Below are positions 1 to 11,505 of a stretch of DNA of 64,000 nucleotides, piece by piece; the first letter of the stretch is position 1; every line of letters begins with the position of its first letter. The stretch lies in assembly GCA_014706295.1 (NCBI GenBank), contig JACSVZ010000009.1, forward strand, positions 36,955,768 through 37,019,767. The letters are read 5' to 3'. The notes below the pieces were generated by a model. The model did no database searches. It saw nothing but the letters and a program-made list of their open reading frames with translations, and had not been told where the DNA came from. This DNA comes from Lycocorax pyrrhopterus obiensis. Lineage: Eukaryota; Chordata; Aves; Passeriformes; Paradisaeidae. The translations under genes were made by a program, and so were the position numbers.

Positions 1-3000
1 TCTGAGAGGTTATGCTTCAGTTCAGCAGAAGGTGGTGCATGATGTAAAAGTGGCTGAGACCTACAAACATGATGCTACAGAAAATCAGCCTGGAGTTTGC
101 AAAGGTTAATTGTGCTCTTACAGGTATCATATCCTCTGCATATGAAAATATCTTACTCTTCAAAGCTACATTAAACTTCACACCACCAGTGCAAGGGGTG
201 GTTGATACACCTGGAACGTGATATTCTTATATCTCCAGTAATATTTTGCCAAAAACATGGAGTTTGACTCAGAACATTAATCTGAATGAGTGATTTCATC
301 TATCATAATTGTCATAAATTCATAATTTTGATGGGATGTGAGTCATTTACCTGAAACCAGTAGGAAAAAAAGATCAATAACTGGTTCATTGCATGAAATT
401 GGTTCATTGCCGAAAATAGAGCCAACATTTACCGGAAATTGTTTTCCTACTGGGCAACGCCTGAATCTGGTGACACTGGGTCAAACCATCACAGAGCAGA
501 ACAGAATTCAACCTGTGAATATTTCAGCTGAGCTTGACCATTCTATTTCCTTCCCAGCTGCAAGTGTTTTGCACACCCACAAATTTGGGGGTGATTGCAA
601 CCACAATTCTCTACTTCCAGCTGCAGAGGACCCTCAAGGTAGTTCATCCTCACTGAGTCCCAGAGTAGCTCCTCTGTGAATGTTTCTCATGGCTTGTGTG
701 AAGCGCAGATTTTTAAATTGGAAAGGCCCAAATTTTGTATCAGATCGAAGTACAATTAAAAAATATTTCTCTGCTTCTTCATCAAAACTGTGAAAACTGG
801 CAATTAGGCAAAACCCAAACCATTTGTATAATTTAGGGCCAGTAGGGACTACTACCACACTCTTTCTAATACCAAAAAAAAAAATGTGTAGCCAAAAGCA
901 TTTTATTCAAGACTAGATTTTCCTGAGCAATACACACTTCATAATTTCCCAGGAAAATATTTACTTAAAAACTCACAGGGAAAATATATTTCATGGGGAA
1001 AAGGCTGCTGAATTTAAGTAGCATGGCAAAATACCATGTTTTGACTGGCATTCTACAGTTATTTTTTCATAACTTTTAATAATGTGTTTCACTTCTGGTT
1101 TATTCAATAAACAGCTCAATCACTTGATACTGAAATCACTCTCAAAATTTATTTCCTTCTATCAGGCATACGAACCAGTTTGTTATTTATAGGATGAGTG
1201 TTATTATTGTAGGGTTTTCCATGGATGTTGACTGCCCACTACTGACTGATTGCCTGACCTCGGGAAAAACAAGATTATTGTGACTTATTTTAAGAGAGTT
1301 TACCAAGAAATTAATAGACTTTATAGAGAAAAAGTGAGAAAACAAACCTGAATTAGTGGATTTCACTTGAGAACTCCTTTCAGCCTGTTTGATGGGGTCT
1401 GAGGGGGGCTGGTTTGCTTTGGTGTTTTTTAGAAGGGGTCAGAAGTATTTAAAAAAGACTAAATTTGATTATTTCTTTCTGCCCATGTCTATGAGTGCCC
1501 TCTGACAAAGGATCCCTGGAGATCAGTGTCTGACCTGCAGCCCAGGATCTTTCAACACTCCCAAATTCTCTCGGTCCAAGCCAATGACAGATGCTCCTCC
1601 TGCGGCCTCACTGCCCAGGAGATGCTGGTCAGGATCTCCTCGGTGTAAATCTTCTGCCTCAGCAGGAAAAATTCCCTTTCAGAGATCCTTCACTGGAGGA
1701 TGCCCCCAGCTGTTATCAGGAGCTTTCCCTGGAATAACTCACATCATCTACAGCTCCAAACCCTCATTTCAGCTCCAGGAGCCAGAGGCAAAAGAAAGGC
1801 AGAAGTTTGGTTCCTTTTTTTCCCAGGGAAAATCAGGACACGTCTCTGACATTGAGATATTTGCCTGACATTCCAGAGAAATCCAGAAACTGTCATGTTT
1901 CCACTTGGAGTAAGAGCTCTGTCTTTGCATAACTCCTCCTGGATTGGAGGGGTTATTTCAGATCCCTCGTTTTATTTTTAGGACCTGTAAAGTTACATAT
2001 GTCATAAGCTGTAATCACTCGGAGTGTACTTACAGTAAATTCATGCCAAAGGATGGATGCAATAAGGGAAACTGATCCCACAGAACCTGGGGATAGAAGA
2101 AAGAAATTACAAGAAAATTAAACAACAACGCTGTTAGAGAGAGAAAAATAAATTACAAAAGCCTTGTAGAATTATATTATCTTTCCTTCTGGAAATATCT
2201 CTGCTCGTGTCTAATCTTCTTCATAATAGTTTAGTATTGGTAGATCTCAATCATTTGTTAACATCCTGGTGCAATCAAATCCTTTTTTCCCCCTCTGTTG
2301 TTCTGCGCTGAGAAATTCCAGTTCCTCGGAAATTTCTTCCGCTAGCAGCTAAATTTCAGCAGTGCTAAATTTAATCTCCTATAAACTGCTTCAGCGTGGT
2401 CTACTTATTCCTGTACCTCTCAAATTTGAACTGGTGATGTTTTCAAACTTTGAGTGTAAAAAAAAAAAATAGATTTTTTTGGTTTTGGAAAGATCATTCA
2501 TGAAAATATTGCATTAAACAAGCTTTAAGTCTGATCTTTGATAATCTTCTCTGATTTTCTCCCAGCCTGTCTGTCCTCCTTTTATTGCACACCAATTTAT
2601 ATTTGCTACAGCTGCTCCTACAGCTATACCATAATTCTCCCAATTTTTCTATTAATTTCTAAATGGTACAACCTCAAATTATTCAGGTTGTAAATATTAG
2701 ATTTGACCTTAGAAGTTTCAGTTCCTGGAAAACACAACTGTTAGACCACAAAGTCCAGATTATAGGTTTTATACACAGTAAATCAACAAAATGGATACAA
2801 GCAAATGTATGAATTCTTGCCCAATTAACATCTGAGTTAATGCAAACAGAGTTTTTTGAAGAGGTTACTCAATTCCCAGAGGAAAAGATTGACATTTCTT
2901 TGGGCCAAGCTCCAAAAGGTGCAGAACCACAGCGAGCTTTGTATTAGAAACACTTCATGTGTCAACTGTACAACTCTTCTGCAGTCTGAGTGTTGCAGTT

Positions 3001-6000
3001 TTTATTTAGGAAATGTAAAAACACTCCTGATCCACATTTTATTCCCATCCATGGATAGACACTGTTGGAATGTGTCACTAAAAATTCTTAAAATCACTGC
3101 AGTTCATCACTGGACTCTGTGCCACCAGTTTACTCTGGAATTCTAAAAATGTACATAAATCTATCATATACAAGGATTTTTTTTATTGTTGTTTTAATTC
3201 TGTTCTACAGATCACTATTGTAGAAGCAGACTGCTACTAATGGTGTTGCAACTGCAGGGGGAGAATTCTGGATAAAGATCTGGAATATTTCCCTTTTTGC
3301 TGAGAAAAGGATGAAGCCTCTTTCCATCAGTGCCATTGCAGTTGCAGGTGTTTACAACACAAAATAAACTTTGGTATTAGACAGCAGGTGATTTTTTACA
3401 AAATGAAAAAAATTGACATTTTTTGCTTTGGAAAATGACAGTTTCCGACTCTGATGACAATCTTCCAATCTTTTCTCATGCAAACAGGCAAAGCATCCTG
3501 GAGAAAAAAAAAATTATTCCCATTTGGGCAAGTTTGTCTTGTTAGTTCCAATTGCAGAGAGAAGCCCGATGCCTAATCTTTGGCTGTGCATGAGCATCAT
3601 AAACTGCCTGAGGGACTGGCAGGAAGGGACACAAAAAACAACAGCTACAGCCATTTTCACATCAGAACACAGCTGGAAGGAGAGATAATAATGATACCCT
3701 CCTTATGCATAACATTCCTGTGTTTGGAGCACTTGGGAAAGATTTTATTCTTCTCTGGAGAGTGACTGCCCACAAATCAAGCTGCAGATTACGCTGAGGA
3801 GGGGTTGTCTGCTCTTCCAAATTGGACATCTCCCTCTTGCAAGTGAACAATGTGGATAAAGAAAAAGGAAACAGAGAACAAGAGGAAATCAAGATGTGGG
3901 TCCTGACGCTGAGGGCACCGAACGTGAGAGATGTAAAGGGACCTTTCCTCTACTATTCTGTTATTAGGGATTTCTCCCTAATGACTGAGCAGTGAATTGG
4001 CTGAATCCTACTCTGGAAGCACGTCCTCATTGCTCTGACACAGGACACATCCAGTATCCCAAACTCAGCAGGCCCATGTTTGTCTGTCTGCCTTGCAGGA
4101 CATCAAAAGTCTTTATCAGTAACATAGAGCCATTCCATTCCTTATTAAAATTAAATTTTAATTAAAAGCACACCCAGCCTGTCAGTGCTAGCAGTTAGTT
4201 TTTCAAATTGAAAGCTAGAAATTTCAAGGTGAAACCATAAAAATATTGTAGTTATCACTTGGGCAGCTCCCGTGGACCTCAGCAGAAAGTGCTGATCCAT
4301 ACCCAGAGCACTTCACTTCAGGAAACACTTTGGGATTGTGGAGCCAGGAAAGCCAGAAATCGTATTTATCCCAGATTAATCCACCCCAGTGGTCCACCAA
4401 GTCCAGCAGCTGCACTCCCACCATATCACACCACGTTTTCATGGGTAGGAGAAAGGGAGTTCAGACCCACACAGGGATGGGTTTATTTCTGGAAATACAA
4501 GTCTACCCAAAATTTCTTGCAGGTGAAGTGACCTCGTTGAACAGCTCTGACAAGAAATACTGAGGCCCTCCTAAAACTGCACTTTCTAGGCAGGATGGAA
4601 ACTCCCTTAGTCACTAATTACACTAATTGCACACCTTGGATGGCTGGTCCCATTTCAAGTCTCCCAGTGGATATTCTTGTGGTACTTATATTTTTTTCCA
4701 ACAATTACACCGTTCTTCATTAATCATTTGGATTCATTTGGCATCAACACCAAGATGACTTTGTCAGCCCAAATAGAAACCATTTATGCCCATGCACAGA
4801 ACTCCCTGAATTTCCTCAGTTCATTATTTAATTGTTGGTTGTGTTCCCTCTCATGCAACTGTTGTTGGTTTTCAGAGCAAAGCCGGGTGCTGCACTTTGC
4901 ATTGAGTAAACACAAGCCTATCTGCTGGTTCAAAATGCTGGAGATTTATTTTAAAAATAGATAAATTAATTAAAAACCCCACCAAGTTTAACTTCATTTT
5001 TTTTAATAAAACCCAGTTCCTTCTGATCTTCATATGATAATAAACTTTCCTAATATTTTCCATTGAAGATTAATACACTTCTCTAGAAAGTTATATCTAA
5101 TTTATGTGACTTTAAGGGTCATGCTTTAATAACAATGATGAAACACGATTATTACTTCCTAATGCTGAAATTACAGTTTTTACATTGTAAATTTTTCCTG
5201 CTATGCGCCCTGTGGCACTAACATTTTTATCACTCCATGTGTTTCTAGTTTTAAAACCTTTACCCCTGCTGTTTGAAAAATATTTCTCATTTTCGTCCCC
5301 TATGGAGTACAGAAATCCCTAAAGGCAAACCATTAGTGATCTTTCTGCCTTTTCCCAAACACTTATTATGATCACCAGTGTTGCTTCCACTGCCTCATTG
5401 GCTTTTGGTAAAGTATGCAAATGAGATGTTCAAAATACACACTTTTTGCAACTGTGCAAGTTCATACTGATTTATAAAATGGGAAGGCTATTAAAGTGAC
5501 TGAAAATGTCAGCAAGATTTATGCATGGGTGACAAATTGTATTGGAAATGCTCATTTTTAATGTGCTGGCCTGGGTTCCTTCTCTTTTTTAAAAAGTATT
5601 GGATGTGATACACTTGCTTCAAGGCCACTTGCCCCTCCCATCTCCCCATTTGTTTTAAATAGACTCTGACAGTGGCTTTTTGACCAGGAAAATAAACAAA
5701 ACTCTTCACATTGATTGTTTTGATCATGGAAAGCAGAAACTGTTTCTCTTCTTGTTGTGTTTATCCAGGGAACTATTTAAGAAAATGCTTTCCCCTTTCC
5801 TTTGGAATGAAACACTCCTGGCCCAGACAGCTCCTTCCAGGCAAAAACACCATATCCAAATACCATAAAGACCACTAAAAAAATCAACATGTGCCGTCTA
5901 CAAATAGAACAGCTGCTAAATTTGCCAAACATGGATAAGGCAGACACGGAATTATAAGAAAACCAGCAAAGAACCCCTATGCTATAATTTTATTACAAAA

Positions 6001-7816
6001 AAATATGTTATAAATCAATGAAAACGCTACAGCGCATTTCACAACAGCAAGGAAATGATGGAGGAATTTCTGAGGGTTCATTTCAATTTCGGCACCGAAG
6101 GCAAAAGGAACCTTGTCACTGATGCTAAAGAGAAAAGGTTTAGGCCCATAATCACACATCATATTATCAAATGTGTACAGTCAGAAATGGAGTAAAGAAA
6201 GAAAATCAACAAACTATTGAGTGTCTTGAAACACTCGTACATAATCTCAGAGGAATAATGAGAAACACTGCTCTGATACCAACATATTTATAGCTTCTGT
6301 CGACATGAACCATGTTATGTGAGGGTTTAAACACTTGAAAGCATAGCAAGAGTTAACAACAACAATATTAAGGGAGAGAAGCTGTGCTTTTGTGATTATT
6401 TTCTTCTGTTCCTGTGCACTTGGTTTGGTGCAAATCCCACCCCTGTGAAAGCTTAAACCAGGGCTTGGGTTTATTCAGCGACCCCAGTGCACAGGGTTTG
6501 AGCCACCCAACCCCATGCTCCAGGTATTTAAGAGCCTCCTGACAAGAGACACTGGAGTTTCAACAGCATTTAGGGGCACATAAACGCAAACAGAGCTTTT
6601 AATGACTTGTTCTTCACTTGCTTTTGTTTTTAAAGCTGTACAGGAGTGAACATACCCTGAGAGTTCTGTGCTGTGATCATTTGGGTACCCACAGCAACTA
6701 CAGATGCAGTCTCCCTCTTCCCAAACTCAAAATGCTTTAAAAGTTATTATACAATCCTTTGTATCGAAAAATTCAATACTGAGAACTTAATTCTACTTTT
6801 TATATTCAGATCAGTCAGTACCAGTACCATTATTGCTCTGATTTTCCTAATTAGTTCATTAAGTTGCATAATAATTGGTTTACTGCCACCCACTTTTTAT
6901 GATGCTAGAACTGTGAAAATAAAATTGATTTAGGGCCTTATTCTGATCTATTATGCTTATTCACTCCCATATCCTGGTGCTTGCTGCAGGTTTTTTTCCC
7001 CTTCATCTCTCAAAGTCTGCATATTTTTCCCTGGTTTCACTTAAAATGCAGCCCATATTCCAGTTTTATATAGGTGGGTTTCAGATGTGCGTTTGACAAG
7101 TATAAACAAATAACCAAAGCATTGCCAATGGAAAACATCTGTCTCTCACCTTAGGAGGTCAAGATAAAACTCAGTGTGTGACATGCAAAGTATGAATTTG
7201 AATTTATTTCCATTGTGCTAATGACATATATCAGTGCCTTGACAGAAGTAGCTGGCATGTTATATTAATGGGGCTCTGTCCTAAAAGTGACACCGGAATA
7301 TCCAGACAAAAGCATGAAACGGATGAGAAGAGAGCAACTCTTTGTTGTTACCTTGAGTCGTGGTACAGTGTGTGAAACCCTGTCCTCCTACTACATAACT
7401 AAGTAGTTGTAAAAATGTCCATTCAGTGCAGATGCCTGGTGCAATAGGAGAGAGAGAGAATGCAGGCTCGGATTTGGGAAAAGAATTAACGTCATCCAAG
7501 ATTTCCCCAGCACTGGATTTATATGGATGACTGGAAGAACACTCATTTCCTTCTGGTCCATAAAAAAACCACGGTGTCCTTGTCCTGGGTAGTCACAACC
7601 AGACCAGAGCAGCCACACGACACCAAAGGATACAGGAAATGTGCTCAGATAAATCTTACAATTGGTTGTGGACTTCAGCATTGGAATGGAACGGGAGAGA
7701 AGAGGAAAAGGAAAGGAGAAGGAGACGACTCAACAGGTGAAATCAATTGCTCTTTCATCATCTCTGTTGCTTTCCCAATAATAGAAACAGAACCAGGAAT
7801 GCTTCAGCTCTTCATC
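1..7816. other. AT-rich single-copy DNA, no gene seen
   Basis: I see no gene and no recognisable transposon in this stretch. It is AT-rich single-copy DNA with short A/T runs (for example near 870 and 2460) and scattered TAATTA-type sites. Open frames at 338-679 (+) and 634-858 (-) overlap on opposite strands and match no family I recognise. The part at about 1380-1990 is somewhat more GC-rich but shows no repeat signature. A purine-rich run lies at about 7688-7733. It could be intron or intergenic; nothing in the sequence decides which. Confidence 0.6.
5330..5480. promoter_or_regulatory. Candidate cis-regulatory block with octamer motif
   Basis: This transposon-free block holds a perfect POU octamer, ATGCAAAT, at 5415-5422. 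It sits in mixed, non-repetitive sequence rather than in homopolymer-rich DNA. POU-family factors bind this octamer in vertebrate enhancers. Calling it regulatory is inference: one octamer is expected by chance every few tens of kb, and conservation cannot be judged here. Confidence 0.2.
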
Positions 7817-8024
7817 CAAAGAATCCTAGAATGGGTTGGTTGGAAGGGACCTTAAAGCTCTTCTCATTCCAATTCCTGCCATGGGCAGGGACACCTTCCA
7901 CTATCCCAGGCTGCTCCAAACCCCATCCAGCCTGGCCTTGGACACTTCCAGGGATCCAGGGGCAGCCACAGCTTCTCTGGGCACCCTGTGCCAGGGCCTG
8001 CCCACCCTCACAGTAAAAAATCTG
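7817..8024 (-). mobile_element. CR1 LINE fragment, 3' end
   Basis: On the minus strand this reads as the last ~200 bp of a CR1 retrotransposon. On the plus strand the order is GAATCCTAGAATG, GGTTGGAAGGGACCTTAA, CATGGGCAGGGACACCTTCC, then CTTCTCTGGGCACCCTGTG and CCCACCCTCACAG, which is the reversed CR1 3' UTR. The copy is 5'-truncated just after that last block, as is usual for CR1. No coding part of the reverse transcriptase remains. Avian CR1 copies are dead relics in nearly all cases, and this one is too short to be otherwise. Confidence 0.93.
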
Positions 8025-8054
8025 CTGAGTGGAAATTGCACAGCAAAAGAGAAA

Positions 8055-8092
8055 TAAAATAAAAAAAAAAAGGAAAGAAGAAAGAAAAAGTT
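8055..8092. repeat. A/G-rich low-complexity run
   Basis: A purine-only run (A11 followed by GGAAAGAAGAAAGAAAAAG) lies about 30 bp beyond the truncated 5' end of the neighbouring CR1 fragment. It is not the CR1 tail, because CR1 ends in octamers rather than poly(A). It is best read as independent low-complexity DNA. Confidence 0.7.
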
Positions 8093-8895
8093 TATGTATT
8101 TACTTATGATTTGAGGTACCTGCAGGTTGGAGACACTTCTGCACACTCCCAACACCAAACTTTCCAAAAAAACTCCTCCCATCTCCTCCTGTGGAAAACT
8201 ATCGAGTTGCACACATTGCAGCTCCCCGTGGCCCAATCCATCAGCCCACCCCCAACCTGTAGTGGCAGGAATGAATAAAGCAGAACTGGAAAACAGCTAC
8301 CAGAGGTTTTCATGAGTTTTTGCTGTTCTTGGCCTGCTTTTTTATTTTTGGCTGTCGACTTTGCAGCTTTTGGAAATGGAATTATTCAGCCACCATGTGA
8401 ATCTGATTTTCCCTCCAACAGCAGCAAGGAGCTGACCCCTGTGCGTGCGCTTCAAAAGTTAAAAGTTTCTTGAGACTGCAAACAGTTTAAAAGTTGTTTG
8501 TGATGCAATATTGTGCATTACACTCCTGTGCTGACCAGATGGCTGCCTTAAACAAACGCCACCCGTTGTGCCACCACCGCTTCCAAATGAAGCGACACCG
8601 GTTTGGAGGTGGCCGAGCCCTCCAGAAATGCCATTTTCCTCCCAGGTTCCAATACACAATCACTGCATTAATTGCTCTGGAGCATCAAGTCCCAAAACTT
8701 TTCTGCCAATTGACTGCTGTCCACCTGCCCTCAAAATTTCTCTCAGGCAACAAAACACTCGTTTCATCAGGAATTTTGTTAAAAGCACTTGTGAAGACAC
8801 AGTTGGCTCATTCTGACAGGAATCAGTTCTTAAAGCATCTCAACGAGGGTGACTTCAGACTATGCTTTGAGAACATTTAATGAGTTTTAATTGAA
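8093..8895. other. Single-copy DNA between two CR1 fragments
   Basis: No repeat is recognised here. A 128-codon open frame (8494-8880, +) starts inside the stretch but matches no family I know. It has no visible splice or promoter context and overlaps another open frame (8568-8816, +) in a different reading frame. I do not call it a gene. Confidence 0.5.
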
Positions 8896-9112
8896 AGATG
8901 TTTAGATTATTAGGAAAAAATCCTTCCCTGTGAGGGTGGGGAGGCCCTGGCACAGGTTCCCAGAGAAGCTGTGGCTGCCCCTGGATCCCTGGGAATGTCC
9001 AAGGCCAGGCTGGACGGGGTTTGGAGCACCCTGGGATAGTGGAAGGTGTCCCTGCCTGTGGAACTGATGGACTTTAAGATCCCTTAAAACCCAAACCATG
9101 CTGAGATTCTAT
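8896..9112 (+). mobile_element. CR1 LINE fragment, 3' end
   Basis: This is a plus-strand CR1 3' end of about 215 bp. It begins in the block TTAGATTATTAGGAAAAAAT, continues through GAGGGTGGGGAGGCCCTGGC and GGATAGTGGAAGGTGTCCC, and ends in CCCAAACCATGCTGAGATTCTATGA. It lies in the opposite orientation to the copy about 900 bp upstream. Internal differences and a degraded terminal octamer point to a fixed, old insertion. No ORF survives. Confidence 0.92.
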
Positions 9113-9939
9113 GAACCACCATCAATCCAAGTTTTATACACTCATGACAAACCTGAAGCACAATTTTTAAGAGAAAGAGATTCATCGACCGGCACTGCAC
9201 TGCAGAACAGGTTCTGGAACTTCTGTCTATGCTGAGGGATATTCATCTCACTGTATAGATACTACTATTTTCCAGAAAAAGGCTGTGCAAGCAAGGACCA
9301 GTTCTCACCACGCAATATTCCTCTTTCATTTCTCCATTTTCCCTATCCTCCCAGAATATGATCTCATTTGATGAACATTTTGTCTCGATGTAAGTATTTT
9401 CAAACACTGCAATAAAAAATTCATTACGAAAGTGATTGAGGTGTTTCGGGTAGTTGTGCTAAAAAGAGATGATTTGCACATTTTTTTCAACTGTACACTT
9501 GAAGGGAACTGATGTGAAGTTAGTGCTATAATAAAAATGTAAATAAAATTCATTATAGTTCATAGATTTCCTGATATCATCTTTATTGACTCAATATTAC
9601 TGAAATACGTAAAAATAAATATAAAAATTATTTTGAGAATACATCAGAACACCTTATTTTATCATCATAAAATAATAATGGAAAATCCCTTCAGGAAAAA
9701 AAAAAAAGATGACATTTAAAATACATGAATTTTCTTATGTTTTCCACAAGTTACATAAAATTAAATGTATATAATTAATGTTCCCCTGTTTATGAGCAGC
9801 ACTGCTTTGCTCTTGCTGCATACAAAGTCTCAACGCCAAGATATAAAATAGACCCACTGGAGCCAATTTCCCTGCAGGATCACATTTTTTATGGTTTCTT
9901 GTAACCATCTAAATCTCACCACTTGAACGGTGTTTGTCA
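9113..9939. other. AT-rich single-copy DNA
   Basis: No gene or transposon is seen. The stretch is strongly AT-rich, with ATAAAATAATAATGG-type runs around 9600-9780. Confidence 0.55.
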
Positions 9940-10160
9940 ATGAATCTTTTAGCTTAATTACAAGACATCGTACGTGCTCCATGACCTGTGTTTGAGGTCA
10001 AGGAACATTTATATCTCACTGGAGCAAATGGAGCTGTTAGCACTGAAATGCGGCGTTCCGCGGGTTCCGTGCCGGAGCTGACAGACGTCAGAGACCGTCT
10101 GGAATTCTCATTGCATATTGTAATTTACTCCTGGGGTGTAAGTCAGAGCTGATAAAGTAC
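9940..10160. promoter_or_regulatory. Candidate regulatory block with nuclear-receptor everted repeat
   Basis: TGACCT at 9982-9987 and AGGTCA at 9995-10000 form an everted pair of nuclear-receptor half-sites separated by 7 bp. About 60 bp further on is a small CpG-bearing patch (GCGGCGTTCCGCGG), then a palindromic GACGTC within TGACAGACGTCAGAG. The surrounding DNA is AT-rich and free of recognisable repeats. Half-site binding by receptors is established; activity at this site is inference. Confidence 0.3.
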
Positions 10161-10551
10161 AGCTCACATGTAGGGATTGGGATTTTTTTGAGTATTTCCT
10201 CACATCCATGGGATCACGAAAAAATCTGGGAGGACCCTACCATGACCTGCTGCCCAAACAGGGGCAGCTCTGGGTTCCAGCCCTGTTGCTGAGCACTTGA
10301 TCCACTCATGCCCTGCAAACCTCCAGGGATGGAAATGGCATCTCTGGAAAAATCCTGCCCTGTTTGATACCCTCAAGGGGGAAAAAGTTCCTCCTTGAGT
10401 GTGGTGTGGAACTCCACCTTTCCGAGTTGTGCTGGTTGTCCCTCATCCTCCTGGCCCACCCCACACGCTGAGCAAAGGGAGAGGGTCACAGCCCTCACCC
10501 TCCTGGCCACATCCCTGCTCTCACCTCCCAGGATCATAAAGAAGAGGAATT
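10161..10551. other. Single-copy DNA
   Basis: No gene or repeat is recognised. It is moderately GC-rich unique sequence leading up to a CR1 fragment. Confidence 0.5.
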
Positions 10552-10734
10552 GAATGGTTTAGGTTGGAAGGGACATTAAAACTCATCTCTTCCCATGGGC
10601 AGGGACACCTTCCACTATCCCAGGCTGCTCCAAGCCCCGTCCAACCTGGCCTTGGACACTTCCAGGGATGGGACAGTCACAGCTTCTCTGGGAACCCTGT
10701 GCCAGGGCCTCACCACCATCATCATAAAAAATTG
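10552..10734 (-). mobile_element. CR1 LINE fragment, 3' end
   Basis: A minus-strand CR1 3' end is recognisable from AATGGTTTAGGTTGGAAGGG through CATGGGCAGGGACACCTTCC and CTTCTCTGGGAACCCTGTG. Compared with the 7.8-kb copy it lacks several bases after CTTCCAGGGATGGGA and after CTCATCTC, so it has small internal deletions. The terminal octamers are degraded. Confidence 0.9.
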
Positions 10735-11331
10735 GGGAGCAGCAAGTTCTGCAAACATATTGAGAGTTCCCCCCATGGCCTCCTCAGGTCACTGATAAAG
10801 ATGTTATCACAAATGAAGCCTCAGAGAACCCTGCAGGTTCTATCACTTCTCACAGACATTTCTGGGGTTACAAGTCAGCCCACCCATTAACTGCTGCCCT
10901 CTCCAAGCCTGCTCATCCAACCAGGTTTGGGTGGATTGGTTGGTTTGATTTGTTTCCAGCTCCAGTTGAAAACACACCAACTCCTTCCTAGTCCGTATTT
11001 GTTAAATACTGACACGCACACTAAACCGTGATAGGATAATGGCTTACCAAATTTCAGGAAATTTCAGTGAGAAATTAAAACTTCAGCTTTTCTGTCTTCA
11101 CAAATAGAATAAGAAGCTTCTACTGCCTGGATAAATTGAAGAGTCTGACCAAGAACATTATAAACCCCAGTTTATATGGGTTACATCATATGGGAAAAGC
11201 ATGGTCTTGTGAGCACCAACTAAGCACAGGTTTGGAAACTGGGGAATTGAATCCCAGTTCTATTTTTAACATTAATCTGTCACTGTGTGATCAGTTGAGA
11301 AACTAATCTCTGACCAGGCTCTGAGGACATA
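10735..11331. other. Single-copy DNA
   Basis: No gene or repeat is recognised in this stretch between two minus-strand CR1 fragments. Confidence 0.5.
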
Positions 11332-11505
11332 ATCATGGAATTATTTAGGTTGAAAAAGCCCTCCAGGACCATTGAGTCCAAGCTGTGCCCAGTTCCCACC
11401 TTGTCCCCAGCCCAGAGCACTGAGTGCCACATCCAAGCATTCCTTGGACACCTCCAGGGACGGGGACTCCAAACCTCCCTGGGCAGCCCCTTCCAATGCT
11501 TAAGC
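11332..11505 (-). mobile_element. CR1 LINE fragment, second 3'-end type
   Basis: This minus-strand CR1 belongs to a different 3'-end type from the copies at 7.8 and 10.6 kb. On the plus strand it reads AATCATGGAATTATTTAGG, AGCCCTCCAGGACCATTGAG, CCCAGAGCACTGAGTGCCAC, then CCTCCAGGGACGGGGACTCC and CCTCCCTGGGCAGCCCCTTC. The long copy at 48.9 kb has the same order of blocks. It is 5'-truncated after about 170 bp. Confidence 0.9.

Noticed and set aside
338..858. 113-codon plus frame and 74-codon minus frame
   Set aside because: They overlap on opposite strands. The minus frame looked faintly protein-like, but no family is recognised and it ends without splice or tail signals.
8494..8880. 128-codon open frame
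   Set aside because: No known domain, no splice or promoter context, and a competing frame in the same DNA. Chance is the simpler reading.
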